From contig NZ_JAKWJU010000002.1 in NCBI RefSeq assembly GCF_022524345.1, positions 6,562,001 through 6,626,000 of the forward strand: a stretch of 64,000 nt of DNA, in the 5' to 3' direction. Source of the stretch: Streptomyces marispadix (GTDB taxonomy: Bacteria > Actinomycetota > Actinomycetes > Streptomycetales > Streptomycetaceae). Below the pieces are notes generated by a model. It was not told where the DNA came from. It saw only the letters and a list, made by a program, of their open reading frames with translations, and did not search any database. Position 1 is the first letter of the stretch. The number at the start of each line of letters is the position of its first letter. Shown one piece after another: positions 1 through 10,884 of this stretch. The position numbers were made by a program, and so were the translations under genes.

Positions 1-1
1 C

Positions 2-3000
2 ATCTACACCTCCGGCTCCACGGGCCGCCCCAAGGGCGTCGTCGTCCCGCACCGCAATGCCGTGGCGCTCCTCGAAGAGGCCGCGGCGCCCTTCGGCTTC
101 GGCCCGGACGACGTGTGGACGATGTTCCACTCCTGCGCGTTCGACTTCTCCGTATGGGAGTTGTGGGGTGCGCTCGCACACGGCGGCCGGCTGGTCGTCG
201 TCGGCCACGACGTGAGCCGCTCACCCCGTGCCCTCCTGGAACTCATCGCCGACGAGCGCGTCACCGTGCTCAACCAGACGCCGTCCGCCTTCCTCACCCT
301 CGACCGCGCCGACGCCGAGGAGCCACGCTCACGCCGCCCGACGTCGCTGCGCCTCGTGATCTTCGGAGGGGAGGCCCTGCACCCGGAACGGCTGCGACCG
401 TGGTGCGAGCGGCACGGGGCGGACGCGCCCGCCATGGTCAACATGTACGGCATCACCGAGACCACGGTGCACGCCACCAGGCTCGAACTGCACGACGGCC
501 ACCGCGCCGAGAGCGGCAGCCCCATCGGAAGGCCCATAGCGGGCACCCGGCTGTATGTGCTGGACGAGCGGCTGCGCCCCGTACCGCCCGGCACCACCGG
601 CGAGTTGTACGTGGCGGGGGCCGGCGTCGCACGCGGCTATCTCATGCTGCCCGGCCTGACCGCTTCGCGTTTCGTCGCCGACCCGTTCGGGCCGCCCGGG
701 TCGCGGCTGTACCGTTCCGGAGACCTCGCACGCTGGCGCGCCGACGGCGGGCTGGAGTACGCGGGCAGGGCCGACGACCAGATCAAGGTGCGCGGTTTCC
801 GCATCGAACCCGGCGAGATCCAGGCCGCGTTGGCCGACGCCCCCGGCGTCGCGCACTCGGCCGTCATAGCCGCCGGTACCGAGCGCGATGCGTCCGGCGA
901 CGACGAGGCCCGGCTGGTGGCGTATGTCGTCCCGGACGGCACTCGCCGTGACACGGGCCGCTTCGAGGACGCGCTGCGCGGACATCTCAGCGCCCGGCTG
1001 CCCGCGCATCTCGTACCGTCCGTGTTCGTACCGGTGGACAGGCTGCCGCTGACGGCCAACGGCAAGCTCGACAGATCCGCGCTCCCGGAGCCGGTGGCGC
1101 GCAGCAAGCCGCCGACCCCCGCCGGACAGCGGACCATGAGCACGCTGGAGCGCCGACTCGCCACGCTCTACGGCGAGTTGCTGGGCGTAGCCGATGTCGG
1201 CCCCGAGGACGGCTTCTTCGACCTGGGCGGGGACAGCCTGCGCGCGACCCGCCTCGTCGGCAGGGTACGCGGCGAACTCAACGCCGGGATCGACGTCCGG
1301 GACGTCTTCGAACGTCCCACCGTGGCGGGTCTCGCCGCCGTGCTCACCACACGTCCGCCGGTCCGCCGCCCGTCCCTGGCGGGCACGGAAGGAGGGCGGC
1401 CGGAGAGCGTCCCGCTGTCGCACGCCCAGCGGCGGCTGTGGTTCCAGCAGTCGCTCACCGGGCCCGACGCCGCCTACAACGTGCCGCTGGTGCTGCGGAT
1501 GAGCGGCGACCTGGACGAGGACGCCCTGCGCTCGGCCGTTCTCGACGTGACGCGTCGCCACGAACCGCTGCGAACCGTCGTACGCACCACCGCCGAGGGC
1601 CCCGAGCAGAAGGTGCTGCCGCCCGGGGAGGCCCCCGTATGGCTGCCGGAGGTGGAGACCGAAGCGGAGCTGCTCGACGGGGAGTTGTCCGCCGCCGCCC
1701 GGCACGCCTTCCGTCTGGAGAGCGAACCGCCGCTGCGGGCAAGGCTGTTCACCACCGGCCCGGACCAGCATGCGCTGATGCTGCTGCTCCACCACATCGC
1801 ATGCGACGCGGCGTCGCTCGCACCGCTGCTCGACGACCTCGGCACCGCCTACGCCGCGCGCCGCGCGGGACATGCGCCCAAGTGGGAGCCGCTGCCCGCC
1901 CGTTACGCCGACTACGCGCTGTGGCAGCGCACGCTGCTCGGCCAGGACCGGGCCGGTACCGGCGACGCTGACGGCACGAGCGAGGCCGCCTCCGCGAGCG
2001 AGGCCGACGGCCCCACCGAGGCCACCCCCACGGGCGGCCCCGGCGACGACGGCCTGGCGCACTGGACCCGCGCGCTGGCGGACCTGCCCCGGCGGATCGC
2101 CCTGCCCGCCGACCGGACGCCCGCACCGGAGGAGACCGGAAGCGACGGCGACAGCGTCCCCCTGCGGATACCGGCCCAAGTCCACGCGAAGCTCGCGGAG
2201 TTGGCGGCCTCCGAACACGCCAGCCTGTTCATGGTGGTGCACGCCGCGCTGTCCGCCCTGCTGACCCGGCTGGGCGCGGGCACCGACATCCCCGTGGGCA
2301 CCGCCGTCGAAGGCCGCCCCGAGACGAGCCTGGACCGACTCGTCGGCTTCTTCGTCAACACCGTCGTACTGCGCACCGACACCTCCCAGGCCCCCACGTT
2401 CCGGGAGCTGCTGAGGCGGGTACGGGAATCCGACCTCACCGCCTTCGCCCACCAGGACGTCCCCTTCGACCTGGTCGTCGAAGCCCTCAACCCCGACCGC
2501 AGCGCACCCGGACAGCCCCTGTTCCAGGTCATGCTGACCCTCACCGGGCCGCCACCCGAGCACATCGCCCTCCCCGGGCTGTCGGCCACGGTCGGCACCG
2601 TGAGCACCGGCGCGGCCAAGTTCGACCTGTGCGTCAGCCTGTACGAGCACCGGGACCCGGACGGGCACTGCGCGGGCCTCGACGGTCGACTGGAGTACCG
2701 CAGCGACCTCTTCCGCCGTGCCACCGCCGAAGCGCTGGCCGGGCGGCTGGAGTCGGTGCTGGAGCAGGTGTCCGCCGCACCCGGGACGAACCTGCACCGC
2801 CTGAGCGTCCTGACGGAAGAGGAGCGGCACCGGCTGCTGACCGAGTGGGGCACTGGCGAGGCCCTGCCCGTGGCGGCGGCCCGGCGCACCGTTCCACAGC
2901 GCTTCGCCGAACAGGCACGCGCGACACCGCAAGCGGTGGCCGTACGCGCACCCGGACCGCGTTCGGGCGCGGCATCCGAACCGGCCCTCACATACGCCGA

Positions 3001-6000
3001 GTTGGACGACCGTTCGGAACGGCTGGCCCGTCGTCTCGCCGGCTGCGGGGTACGCGCCGAGACGCCCGTCGCGGTGCTGATGGACCGGTCCGCGGACCTC
3101 GTGGTGGCGCTGCTCGCGATCCTCAAAGCCGGAGGGGCGTACGTACCGCTCGACGCACGTGCGCCACGCGCCCGCCGGCAGCACATGATCGCCGAGTCCG
3201 GCGCACGGGTGCTGATCGTCGACGACGAGCGCGCTGCCGCCGCAGCCGACGGCGACCGGCCCGACGGCCTCCGTATCGTCCAGGCGGCCGGATGCGCGGA
3301 CCCGCACGGCGACGACGCGACCTCGCCCGCCCCGGACCCGTCGCCGAATGCCGCCCCTCCACGCGGCCCGGTCCATCCGGCGGCCCTCGCCTACGTCATG
3401 TACACCTCCGGGTCCACGGGAGCGCCCAAGGGCGTCGCCGTCACCCACGCCGACATCGTCGCACTCGCCGAAGCGCTGGGCCCCCGCGGAGACCGGCGTC
3501 AAGTGCCCGCGCCCAGGCGGATGTTGCTGCACTCTCCGCACTCCTTCGACGCCTCCACCTTCGAGATCTGGGGTCCGCTGCTGACGGGCGGTGAGGTGGT
3601 CGTGGCGCCGCCCGGCGAAGTGGACGTCGCCGCGCTGGAGTGGCTCGTCACCGGCGGGCGAGTGAACACCCTGTGGCTGACCGCGGGCCTCTTCCAGCTC
3701 ATGGCCGAGGAGAACCCGGCAGCCCTGCGCACACTGGAGGAGGTCTGGACGGGCGGCGACGTGGTCTCACCGCGCGCCGTGCGTGCGGTGCGGGCACACT
3801 GCCCGGACACCCGCGTCATCAACGGCTACGGGCCGACGGAGACCACGACCTTCGCCACGGCGCACGCCCTGGAGCCCGGCTCCTCCGGAAGCGCCGGCGC
3901 CGGCTTCGGCGAGGGCGGCATACCCGTGGGACGTCCGCTCGACGGCATGCGCGCATATGTGCTCGACGAGTCGCTTCAGCCCGTACCGGCAGGCGTGACA
4001 GGGGAGTTGTACGTCGCCGGAACGGGAGTGGCACGCGGCTATCTGGGCCGTCCCGGACCCACCGCGGAACGCTTCGTGGCCGACCCGTTCGGCGCCCCTG
4101 GTACGCGCATGTACCGCACCGGCGACCTCGTGCGCTGGCTGCCCGGCGGAGCGCTGGCGTTCGTCGGCCGCACGGACGGCCAGATCAAGCTGCGAGGTTT
4201 CCGCATCGAGACGGAAGAGGTCGCCGCCGCACTCGCCGGGCACGGAGGCGCGGGCCAGGCCGCCGTCGTCGCCCGCGAGGACGAGACGGGGGAGCGGCGG
4301 CTGGTCGCCTACCTCGTGCCCGCGGAGGGCGTCGCGGCCGACGACGTCGACTGGACGTCCATACGGGAGCACGCCGCGCGGTCACTGCCCGAGTACATGC
4401 TCCCGTCCGCCCATGTGGTCCTGGAACGCCTGCCGTTGACCCGCAACGGCAAACTCGACCGCGCCGCGCTGCCCGCTCCACGGCGCATCGCACCGAAGGG
4501 CGCCGGTGCCGCGCCGGGCAGCGAGCGCGAGCGGGTGCTCTGCGGCATCGTCGCCGAACTGCTGCGCCTGCCCTCGGCGGGTGTCACGGACGGCTTCTTC
4601 GACCTCGGCGGCGACAGCATCACCGCGATCCAGCTCGTCAGCCGGGCACGCGCCGCGGGCCTGCGCTTCAGCGTGCGCGATGTCTTCAAGCACCCCACGG
4701 TCGCCGAACTCGCCGCCGTGGCCGAGGAGTTCACGGGCAAGGCCGATGCGAGGCGAGCGGAGGCCCATGGAACGAAGGGGAATCGACCGGAGACGGACAA
4801 AGCCGGTGCGAAGGCCCGTCGACGGGCCCTGACGGCGCACCCCGAAGCGGGCGGGGAGGCGGACGCGGCCCTCTTCGACGAGGACGCGTGCGGCCCGGTG
4901 CCGCTCACACCCGTCATGCACTGGTGGCGCGAACACGGCGGCGAAGTCGCGGAGTTCAGCCAGCACATGACGCTGCGCGCACCCCTCGGGCTGACACGGG
5001 ACCGGCTCGTCGCCGCCGTAAGTGCCCTGCTGGACCACCACCATGCGCTGCGGATGCGCTTCACGGCGCCCACGGGAACAGACGAGCACACCGGACCGTG
5101 GACGCTGCACATACCGCCGCCCGGCACGGTGCCCGCCGAGGAGTGCGTCCACCGGCTCGACGCGACCGACACCGGCGGAACGGGCGAGCAGCAGGACGTC
5201 CGGCCGTCCGGCGCACACGCCGAGTTCACGTCCCGGGCGATACGCCTGGCGCGGCAACGGCTCGACCCCCGGGACGGGCGGATGCTTCAGGCCGTCTTCG
5301 TGGACCGGGGCCCGGACCGTCATGGCCGAGTGGTGCTCGTCGTACACCACTTCGCCGTCGACGGTGTCTCCTGGCGCATCCTGCTGCCCGACCTCGCCGC
5401 CGCCTACGACGCGGTCGCCGAGGGCCGCAGACCCGAACTGCCGCCTGCCGCGACGTCGTTCAGAAGCTGGGCGCGGCTCCTCGCCGACCAGGGCGACCGC
5501 GGCGTACGCGAAGACGAGGAGTCACTGTGGTCCTCCGCGCTTCCGCGCCCCGGCGAGGACGCCGAATCCGCCCTGGCGGGCCCCCGCACGGACAAGCCCG
5601 CCCCAGGGCCCGGCGTACGACGGCTCAGGGTCGCCATGCCGCCGGGCCGCACGCATGCGCTGCTGACGCAGGTGGGGGCGGCCTTCCACTGCGGCATCGA
5701 GCCGGTGCTCCTCACCGGCTTCGCCCTCGCGGTGGAGGAGTGGCGCCGCCGACGCGGCCTGCCCTCCGGTGACGTCGTACTCGACCTGGAGTCGCACGGC
5801 CGCCCCGACGGCGACCGGGAACCGGCTGACGCCCTCCGTGGCGACCGTAGCGGGGAGATCCACGAGGAGTTCGAACTCTCCCGCACCGTCGGCTGGTTCA
5901 CCAGCGTCCACCCGGTGCGGCTGCCCGCCACCGGCTGCGGCTGGAGCGACGTATGGAAGGCGACACCGGCACTGGGGCGGGCCCTGAAGCAGGTGAAGGA

Positions 6001-7807
6001 GCGGCTGCGGGCCGTCCCCGACCGCGGTGTCGGCTACGGGGTGCTGCGCTACCTCGACCCCCGTACCGGCCCCGGACTCGCCGCACTGGGCAGCCCGCGC
6101 TTCGGCTTCAACTACCTCGGGCGCCTCCCCGCCGCGGGCGACAGCGACTGGTCCGTCACCCCGGACGGCGAAGGCCTCGTCGACCCGGCTGACCCCGCCG
6201 TAGGGGCCGAAGCCCCGCCCGGCGCCGCGGGGCACCTCCCCGGCGGACACCTCATCGACGTCAACTCCCTTACGGCGGACGGCCCCGACGGCCCCGAGCT
6301 GAGCGCCGAATGGTCATGGACGGAGGGCCTGTTCCGCACCGCGGAGATACGGGAGCTGGCCGACCTGTGGTTCAGCGCCCTCTACGCGCTGATCGCCCAC
6401 GCCGCCACACCCGGCGCGGGCGGACGCAGCCCCTCCGACCTGCCGCTGGCCGGGCTGGAGCAGGAAGAGATCGAAGCGCTGGAGCGCCGCTGGCCCCGGC
6501 TGACGGACGCGCTGCCGCTGACGCCACTCCAACAAGGCCTGGTCTTCCACTCGTTGTTCTCACCCGACAGCCCCGACGTGTATCAGGCACAGATCGTGCT
6601 GCGGCTGAGGGACGAACCCGACGCGGACGCGCTGCGCGGCGCCGCACGCTCGCTGCTGAAGCGCCACCCGAACCTCGGCGCCGCCTTCGTACACCAGGAC
6701 CTGCGCACCCCCGTGCAGATCCTCACGGAGGGCACCGAACCGCCTTGGCACGAGGCCGACTTGAGCCGTGTGGCGGCCGGGCGCCGCGAGAGGGTGTTCA
6801 GGCGTCTCCTCCACGCGGATCTACGACGGCGCTTCGACCTCGACCGGCCGCCGCTGATGCGCCTCAGCCTGTTCCGCTGCGGCGACGACGATCACCGGCT
6901 GGTGCTCACCAACCACCATCTGCTGCTCGACGGCTGGTCGATGCCGCTGCTCGTACGTGAACTGTTCGCCCTGTACGCCGTGCACACCGGGAGCGGCGAC
7001 GCGTCGGCGCTGCCCGCCGTCACCCCGTACCGGGAACATCTCGCCGTGCTGGCCCGCCTCGACCAGGACGCCGCTCTCGAGGCATGGCGGGACCATCTCG
7101 CGGGAGTCGGCGCCGCGACCAGGCTGAGCAGCGGAGAGATCAACGCCGGGGCCGTACCGCCGCAGCCGCTGCACGTCGTGCTGCCCGACAGGCTCACCGC
7201 CGCCTTGCGCCGGGTCGCCTCCCGCGCCGGACTGACGCTGGGCAATGTGCTGCTCGCCGCATGGGCGCTGCTCCTCGCCCGTTCCTGCGGAACGGGCGAC
7301 GTCGTCTTCGGTACGACCGTCTCGGGGCGAAGGCCCGAGGTCGCGGGCATGGAGTCGATGATCGGCCTGTTCATCAACACCGTCCCGGTACGGGTCACCG
7401 TCGACCCCGAGGAGAAGGTCCTGGAACTGCTGGCCCGCTTCCAGCGGGAACAGGCACGCATGCTGCCCCACCACCATGTGGGGCTGGGCGACATCCAACG
7501 CGTCACCGGACGGCGGGAGTTGTTCGACACCCATGTGGTCTTCGAGAACTATCCGCTGGACAGCACCGGCCTTCATCAGCCCGTGCCCGGCCTGCGAGTA
7601 GAGGGCATCGAGGGCCGTGACGCCGCCCACTATCCGCTGACGCTCGTGGCGTTCGCGGGCGAGGGAGGCTTCGCGCTGCGCTTCGACTACCGTCCCGACG
7701 TGCTGGACCGAGAACGCGCCGAGGCCATCGCCGCACAACTCCAGGACATTCTCGGAGACTTGGCGTCCCGCACGGACACGTCCGTGGCCGACGTCCTCTC
7801 CTCCTGA
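2..7807 (+). CDS. Nonribosomal peptide synthetase, 3' part (A-T-C-A-T-E-C)
   Basis: Multimodular peptide synthetase, open at the left edge; the first codons read into adenylation motif A3 ([11 protein letters not shown]). Domains by nucleotide position: A1 to about 1090; carrier domain with LGGDS serine codon 1235-1237; condensation domain about 1410-2830 with HHIACDA at 1790; A2 about 2900-4480 with A3 near 3400; carrier serine 4616-4618; epimerisation domain about 4890-6420 with HHFAVDG at 5345 and NYLGR; terminal condensation domain about 6500-7790 with HHLLLDG at 6914. Aligning by eye to the GrsA Phe pocket, A1 reads DFWNIGMVH plus the A10 lysine, the threonine code. A2 reads DAFWWGGTF plus lysine, nine of ten to the valine code DAFWIGGTFK. 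The epimerisation domain implies a D residue at module two. No carrier, A or thioesterase domain follows the last C domain, so the chain must pass to a partner or acceptor outside the window. Confidence 0.95.
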   Translation: MYTSGSTGRPKGVVVPHRNAVALLEEAAAPFGFGPDDVWTMFHSCAFDFSVWELWGALAHGGRLVVVGHDVSRSPRALLELIADERVTVLNQTPSAFLTLDRADAEEPRSRRPTSLRLVIFGGEALHPERLRPWCERHGADAPAMVNMYGITETTVHATRLELHDGHRAESGSPIGRPIAGTRLYVLDERLRPVPPGTTGELYVAGAGVARGYLMLPGLTASRFVADPFGPPGSRLYRSGDLARWRADGGLEYAGRADDQIKVRGFRIEPGEIQAALADAPGVAHSAVIAAGTERDASGDDEARLVAYVVPDGTRRDTGRFEDALRGHLSARLPAHLVPSVFVPVDRLPLTANGKLDRSALPEPVARSKPPTPAGQRTMSTLERRLATLYGELLGVADVGPEDGFFDLGGDSLRATRLVGRVRGELNAGIDVRDVFERPTVAGLAAVLTTRPPVRRPSLAGTEGGRPESVPLSHAQRRLWFQQSLTGPDAAYNVPLVLRMSGDLDEDALRSAVLDVTRRHEPLRTVVRTTAEGPEQKVLPPGEAPVWLPEVETEAELLDGELSAAARHAFRLESEPPLRARLFTTGPDQHALMLLLHHIACDAASLAPLLDDLGTAYAARRAGHAPKWEPLPARYADYALWQRTLLGQDRAGTGDADGTSEAASASEADGPTEATPTGGPGDDGLAHWTRALADLPRRIALPADRTPAPEETGSDGDSVPLRIPAQVHAKLAELAASEHASLFMVVHAALSALLTRLGAGTDIPVGTAVEGRPETSLDRLVGFFVNTVVLRTDTSQAPTFRELLRRVRESDLTAFAHQDVPFDLVVEALNPDRSAPGQPLFQVMLTLTGPPPEHIALPGLSATVGTVSTGAAKFDLCVSLYEHRDPDGHCAGLDGRLEYRSDLFRRATAEALAGRLESVLEQVSAAPGTNLHRLSVLTEEERHRLLTEWGTGEALPVAAARRTVPQRFAEQARATPQAVAVRAPGPRSGAASEPALTYAELDDRSERLARRLAGCGVRAETPVAVLMDRSADLVVALLAILKAGGAYVPLDARAPRARRQHMIAESGARVLIVDDERAAAAADGDRPDGLRIVQAAGCADPHGDDATSPAPDPSPNAAPPRGPVHPAALAYVMYTSGSTGAPKGVAVTHADIVALAEALGPRGDRRQVPAPRRMLLHSPHSFDASTFEIWGPLLTGGEVVVAPPGEVDVAALEWLVTGGRVNTLWLTAGLFQLMAEENPAALRTLEEVWTGGDVVSPRAVRAVRAHCPDTRVINGYGPTETTTFATAHALEPGSSGSAGAGFGEGGIPVGRPLDGMRAYVLDESLQPVPAGVTGELYVAGTGVARGYLGRPGPTAERFVADPFGAPGTRMYRTGDLVRWLPGGALAFVGRTDGQIKLRGFRIETEEVAAALAGHGGAGQAAVVAREDETGERRLVAYLVPAEGVAADDVDWTSIREHAARSLPEYMLPSAHVVLERLPLTRNGKLDRAALPAPRRIAPKGAGAAPGSERERVLCGIVAELLRLPSAGVTDGFFDLGGDSITAIQLVSRARAAGLRFSVRDVFKHPTVAELAAVAEEFTGKADARRAEAHGTKGNRPETDKAGAKARRRALTAHPEAGGEADAALFDEDACGPVPLTPVMHWWREHGGEVAEFSQHMTLRAPLGLTRDRLVAAVSALLDHHHALRMRFTAPTGTDEHTGPWTLHIPPPGTVPAEECVHRLDATDTGGTGEQQDVRPSGAHAEFTSRAIRLARQRLDPRDGRMLQAVFVDRGPDRHGRVVLVVHHFAVDGVSWRILLPDLAAAYDAVAEGRRPELPPAATSFRSWARLLADQGDRGVREDEESLWSSALPRPGEDAESALAGPRTDKPAPGPGVRRLRVAMPPGRTHALLTQVGAAFHCGIEPVLLTGFALAVEEWRRRRGLPSGDVVLDLESHGRPDGDREPADALRGDRSGEIHEEFELSRTVGWFTSVHPVRLPATGCGWSDVWKATPALGRALKQVKERLRAVPDRGVGYGVLRYLDPRTGPGLAALGSPRFGFNYLGRLPAAGDSDWSVTPDGEGLVDPADPAVGAEAPPGAAGHLPGGHLIDVNSLTADGPDGPELSAEWSWTEGLFRTAEIRELADLWFSALYALIAHAATPGAGGRSPSDLPLAGLEQEEIEALERRWPRLTDALPLTPLQQGLVFHSLFSPDSPDVYQAQIVLRLRDEPDADALRGAARSLLKRHPNLGAAFVHQDLRTPVQILTEGTEPPWHEADLSRVAAGRRERVFRRLLHADLRRRFDLDRPPLMRLSLFRCGDDDHRLVLTNHHLLLDGWSMPLLVRELFALYAVHTGSGDASALPAVTPYREHLAVLARLDQDAALEAWRDHLAGVGAATRLSSGEINAGAVPPQPLHVVLPDRLTAALRRVASRAGLTLGNVLLAAWALLLARSCGTGDVVFGTTVSGRRPEVAGMESMIGLFINTVPVRVTVDPEEKVLELLARFQREQARMLPHHHVGLGDIQRVTGRRELFDTHVVFENYPLDSTGLHQPVPGLRVEGIEGRDAAHYPLTLVAFAGEGGFALRFDYRPDVLDRERAEAIAAQLQDILGDLASRTDTSVADVLSS

Positions 7808-7851
7808 ACCCACGCGCACGGCATACACGCGAGACGTACGTGAGTACGGAG

Positions 7852-7900
7852 CGCGGGGCCCGTACCGGCACCTTCACCGTGCCGCGTAGCGGACCCCGCG
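7852..7900. terminator. Nested hairpin between convergent NRPS and ATPase genes
   Basis: Outer arms CGCGGGG (7852-7858) and CCCCGCG (7894-7900) enclose an inner stem CGGCAC (7866-7871) / GTGCCG (7879-7884). It lies 45 bases after the NRPS stop and 34 bases after the stop of the facing ATPase gene, so it may serve both. There is no T run, as is common in streptomycetes. Confidence 0.5.
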
Positions 7901-7933
7901 GAGCGTCACGCCGGATTCCTGACTCCCCTTACG

Positions 7934-9988
7934 TCACTCCAGGACGTCGGGACAGACCGGGGAGATCTTCTGGGTGTCCTGGATCTCCGCCCGCAGCGCC
8001 TTGCTGCCGACGAGGGCGGCCTCGACATCGGGATGGACGTCGGGGCCGAGGCCGGCGCCCTCGCTCTGCGCGGTGCCCACCGACTGCTCCCGCTCGTCCG
8101 CACGTTGGCGCAGCGCGGACTCAACCTCGGAGTCGGTCGCCTTCTCCGCGGCGGCCCGCAGCCCGCTGCTCACCCGGCGGTGCTCGTCGACGAGATCCTG
8201 CGTCGTCCGCAGCCCGGAAGGCTCCGGCGCCGCGGAGAGCGTCTGCTTCGCCTCGGCGCACCCGGCGGGATCGGCCGCGGCGGTCACGGCCACGGCCGTC
8301 GCCGCGCCCACGGCCACGGTCACCGCCCCGGCCGTGATCGCGACCTTCGTGGTGGTGAACTTCGCGATGTAACCGGCCACACTCCCCAGCTTCGCCGTGG
8401 GCACCGCGGGCGCGGACAGCAGCGCCAGCGCCGCGACGACCGCGGCCCTGTCCCCGTCCAGGAGGCGGCGGGTCTGCTCCTCGGTCCTGACGTAGTGGTC
8501 CAGGTCCTTCTTCAGCCCGCCGCGGCCCGCGGCCATCCGCCCCAGCACATAGAGCTGAAGCGCCACTTGGCCCCGCCCGGCGGCCAGCGCCGTGGGAGCC
8601 GCGGCCTTCACGAACCGTGCCGTCAGCGCCCACTTGTGCGCGTCCCTCAGGCCACGCGCCACGGCCAGCAGCAGGTACGGCTCCGGCGCCGGTGGCTTCG
8701 GCTCGGCGGTCAGTGCCGCCGTCAGGCCCTCGGCCGCCGTGGCCGCGGACGCCGTCGGCCAGCCCTGGCTGCGTACCGCTGCCGCGGCCTCCTCGGTGAT
8801 CTGGTACATGCCGAAGCGGTACGTCACCAGGCGCCGGTCGCGCAGCTCCGAACCGGCGTCCGCGGCCCGCGGATCGCCGGTGACCGGCGCGAGCCAGGCG
8901 TCGGCCAGCGGCGCCCCGAACGTCGCGAGCGCCACCAGCACACGCCGCGCCGGTTCGCTCAGCGCCACGGCAAGCGCCTCCGCCTGATGCCGTGGGCTCA
9001 GCCGCTCCGGGTCGACCGGTGGCGGCTGGTCATGGGGCCCCCTCGCGGGCATGGCCCGCCATGCGTCGGAACCCTTGATGAACGACGCGTACTGCAGCAG
9101 CAGCCTCGGCCTGCCCTCGGACATCTCGTAGACGTGGTCGAACTGGAGGTTCCGCAGGCCCTCCGGGCCCAGGTCGAGACCGAGTTCGGCGCTGAGCAGC
9201 TCGATCGCCGCGTCCCGGGGGAGAGGCTGCACATGGTGGGCGGCCTCGCCGTCCGGCAGCGTCGGATACGGCGAGGTGAGCAGGAAGGTGCAGCCGGGGA
9301 ACGTCTCCAGCAGCCTCGCCACGTCCTCCTGCTCCAGCGCGCAGTCGAGGACGGTGATGTGCACCCCGGAGACGTCGCCGACCGCGGCGCGCAGCACGGT
9401 CTCGTCGACGTCGCGCAGGAACGCCTTGCCGAAGAACGCCTCCGCGAGCCTCCCGTACAGCACATCGAGGGTCTCCTGCTCCCCGGCGCGCGGGGCCAGG
9501 ACATGGCCACGGGCCCGCCGCTCGGCCAGCCTGCGGTGCACCGCCTCGGCGACGGCGCGCTTGCCGACGTGCGCGCTGCCGTAGAGCTGGACGCTCCTCC
9601 CCTCGGCGAGCTGACCGCACACGTCCTCCACGAGCCCGTCGCGGCCGAACAGCTCCGCACGGGCGGGCGCCGCCAGCAACGGCGCGCTCCGGACGGGCAG
9701 TTCACGCAGGCTGCCGGTCTCGACGAAGCGGCCGTCGACGTAGCAGACGTTGAAGGCGAAGTCGCCCGTGCTGACGATGCCCTTGTTGTCGCCGTGAACG
9801 GTGACCGACCGGTCGCCGCCCTCGCCCTCCGAGAGGTGCGGCTTCTGAGCAGGTACGGCAGGTACGGCAGGCGCGGAGGCGGGCACCGGCGGCGCGGCAG
9901 AGCCCGCGAGGCCGGCGCCGTCCGCGGCGGACTGCGGACCGCCCCGCGCGTCCGGCGAAGGCCCGTCGAAGGGGCCGCCGCCGCTCAC
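7934..9988 (-). CDS. Membrane-anchored P-loop NTPase with N-terminal GIVSTGD motif (NLR-like)
   Basis: A 684-residue protein starting with GTG that overlaps the stop of the upstream small gene (GTGA). Residues 1-60 are low-complexity, rich in Ala, Pro and Gly. Residues 66-81 carry GDNKGIVSTGDFAFNV. A P-loop follows at about 137-144 (GSAHVGKR), with Arg where Ser or Thr is usual, then a Walker-B-like strand ITVLD near 211-215 and a hydrophobic LLTSP strand. A helical region resembling NLR/STAND winged-helix and repeat parts follows. One hydrophobic span (about 548-573) precedes a roughly 108-residue tail with just two cysteines (577, 679), probably extracytoplasmic. The N-terminal motif shares seven identical residues with the C-terminal motif of the preceding gene product. 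This matches the amyloid-templating arrangement described for bacterial NLR/Bell pairs. The NTPase assignment is fairly firm; the signalling role is inference. Confidence 0.7.
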   Translation of the reverse strand: MSGGGPFDGPSPDARGGPQSAADGAGLAGSAAPPVPASAPAVPAVPAQKPHLSEGEGGDRSVTVHGDNKGIVSTGDFAFNVCYVDGRFVETGSLRELPVRSAPLLAAPARAELFGRDGLVEDVCGQLAEGRSVQLYGSAHVGKRAVAEAVHRRLAERRARGHVLAPRAGEQETLDVLYGRLAEAFFGKAFLRDVDETVLRAAVGDVSGVHITVLDCALEQEDVARLLETFPGCTFLLTSPYPTLPDGEAAHHVQPLPRDAAIELLSAELGLDLGPEGLRNLQFDHVYEMSEGRPRLLLQYASFIKGSDAWRAMPARGPHDQPPPVDPERLSPRHQAEALAVALSEPARRVLVALATFGAPLADAWLAPVTGDPRAADAGSELRDRRLVTYRFGMYQITEEAAAAVRSQGWPTASAATAAEGLTAALTAEPKPPAPEPYLLLAVARGLRDAHKWALTARFVKAAAPTALAAGRGQVALQLYVLGRMAAGRGGLKKDLDHYVRTEEQTRRLLDGDRAAVVAALALLSAPAVPTAKLGSVAGYIAKFTTTKVAITAGAVTVAVGAATAVAVTAAADPAGCAEAKQTLSAAPEPSGLRTTQDLVDEHRRVSSGLRAAAEKATDSEVESALRQRADEREQSVGTAQSEGAGLGPDVHPDVEAALVGSKALRAEIQDTQKISPVCPDVLE

Positions 9989-10398
9989 CGGCGCATGACG
10001 TTCGTCGCGCCGTCCCCGGTGGAGACGATCCCGGTCACGTCACCCGCCACGGCCACGCCGCGCGCACCGTCGGCACGCACGGCTGGCCGCTCCGGAAGCA
10101 TCGCCGCCCACTCCGCGGCGAGCGACTCGTCGGCCAGCAGGGCACGGCGGATCTGGAAACGCAGCGCTGCCAGCGCGTCCGGGTCGCCCTCCGCCGCAGC
10201 CAGGTCCTCCACCGCCGCCTCGATCGGCGCGCGGTCCGGTGTGCGGCGCAGCACCCGGTCCAGCAGCCGCTGCCCCAGCCGTACGGTCGCCTGCGCGGCC
10301 TCTGTCTCGGCCTGCTGCACGACGGCGACGCCGTAGGCGCCCACGGCCGCACCGACCGCGGGCATGGCATGACTCAGTAAGGGTTCGATGTCCAGCAC
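9985..10398 (-). CDS. Small helical protein ending in GIVSTGD motif (candidate Bell-like effector)
   Basis: Start chosen at GTG 10398, which has GGGGGA just upstream; the frame continues further upstream but reads as arginine-rich noise. The 137-residue product has a hydrophobic, Gly/Ala-rich helix at about 12-30 (PAVGAAVGAYGVAVV), then charged helices with DPDALAALRFQIRRAL-type periodicity to about 104. It ends with GDVTGIVSTGDGATNV at 119-134, three residues from the C terminus. The downstream ATPase starts inside this stop codon and carries the matching motif near its N terminus. A helical, membrane-seeking domain plus a C-terminal motif matched by the partner's N terminus is the layout of bacterial Bell effectors triggered by amyloid templating. 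No enzyme motif is visible. The role is inferred from architecture alone. Confidence 0.6.
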   Translation of the reverse strand: MLDIEPLLSHAMPAVGAAVGAYGVAVVQQAETEAAQATVRLGQRLLDRVLRRTPDRAPIEAAVEDLAAAEGDPDALAALRFQIRRALLADESLAAEWAAMLPERPAVRADGARGVAVAGDVTGIVSTGDGATNVMRR

Positions 10399-10884
10399 GT
10401 GATCCCCCGTGATCGTCTCGGTACGGCGCGAGCCGGTCTCTGCCTCGGGTGCGCCGTCAGCCTCCCAAGTACAGCCGCTCGCCCGCGACTCGGCAACCCC
10501 ACGACCGGGCGGCCCGCACAAGGGACGGTCCCTCGGCGGCCGTCGAGGGGACCACAGGCGCAAGTGCCGCACCGCGGACGCCGGTTGAGCGATCGTGAAC
10601 GCCCGTCTGGGCACGGCCTCACCGGCTTCTCTTCCGAACCGATGAGACCTGAGCCCCTCCTTCGCCCCGGGGCGTACGAGGGGCCTTGGTGGCGACTCCC
10701 CGTTGAGGCGGGATTCACACCCGGCACTTCGGGTTCGCCCGGCGTTCATCCGTGACCTCCGGTCCGCGGGTCGACTCCGAACTCGCCGCCCGCTCCTGCT
10801 CACCGCCCTTGTGCGCCCTGTTACGGGAACGGGGGCGCGGGTACTCGCCCGCTTCCGTCACGCACGTCACAGGAGGAACCCCGG
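10399..10884. other. Divergent intergenic region, no gene seen
   Basis: 486 bases between the GIVSTGD operon (leftward) and the SDR gene (rightward). Open frames here have poor codon bias. The only clear signal is the SigB-like promoter at 10820-10844. A stretch near 10690-10740 looks superficially tRNA-like but does not fold as one. Confidence 0.6.
10820..10844 (+). promoter_or_regulatory. SigB-type promoter candidate
   Basis: GTTAC (10820-10824), 14-base spacer, GGGTAC (10839-10844). This fits the streptomycete SigB-group pattern GTT-N14-16-GGGTA(T/C) and ends 40 bases before the SDR start. Related SDRs of Bacillus subtilis are general-stress proteins, which suits this promoter class. Confidence 0.5.

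Noticed and set aside
329..3541. A 1070-codon open frame on the minus strand across the NRPS
   Set aside because: It is the antisense shadow of GC-rich codon bias. The protein is Gly/Arg-rich without any fold, and the plus-strand reading has full NRPS motifs.
8033..10336. A 767-codon plus-strand frame over the NLR-like ATPase
   Set aside because: Antisense to two overlapping genes that have clear motifs; it is rich in Arg, Gly and His with no domain.
10680..10745. A tRNA-like stretch between the ATPase operon and the SDR gene
   Set aside because: It has some paired GGCGGG/CCCGGC sections but no acceptor stem, T-loop GTTCRA or anticodon arm in order.
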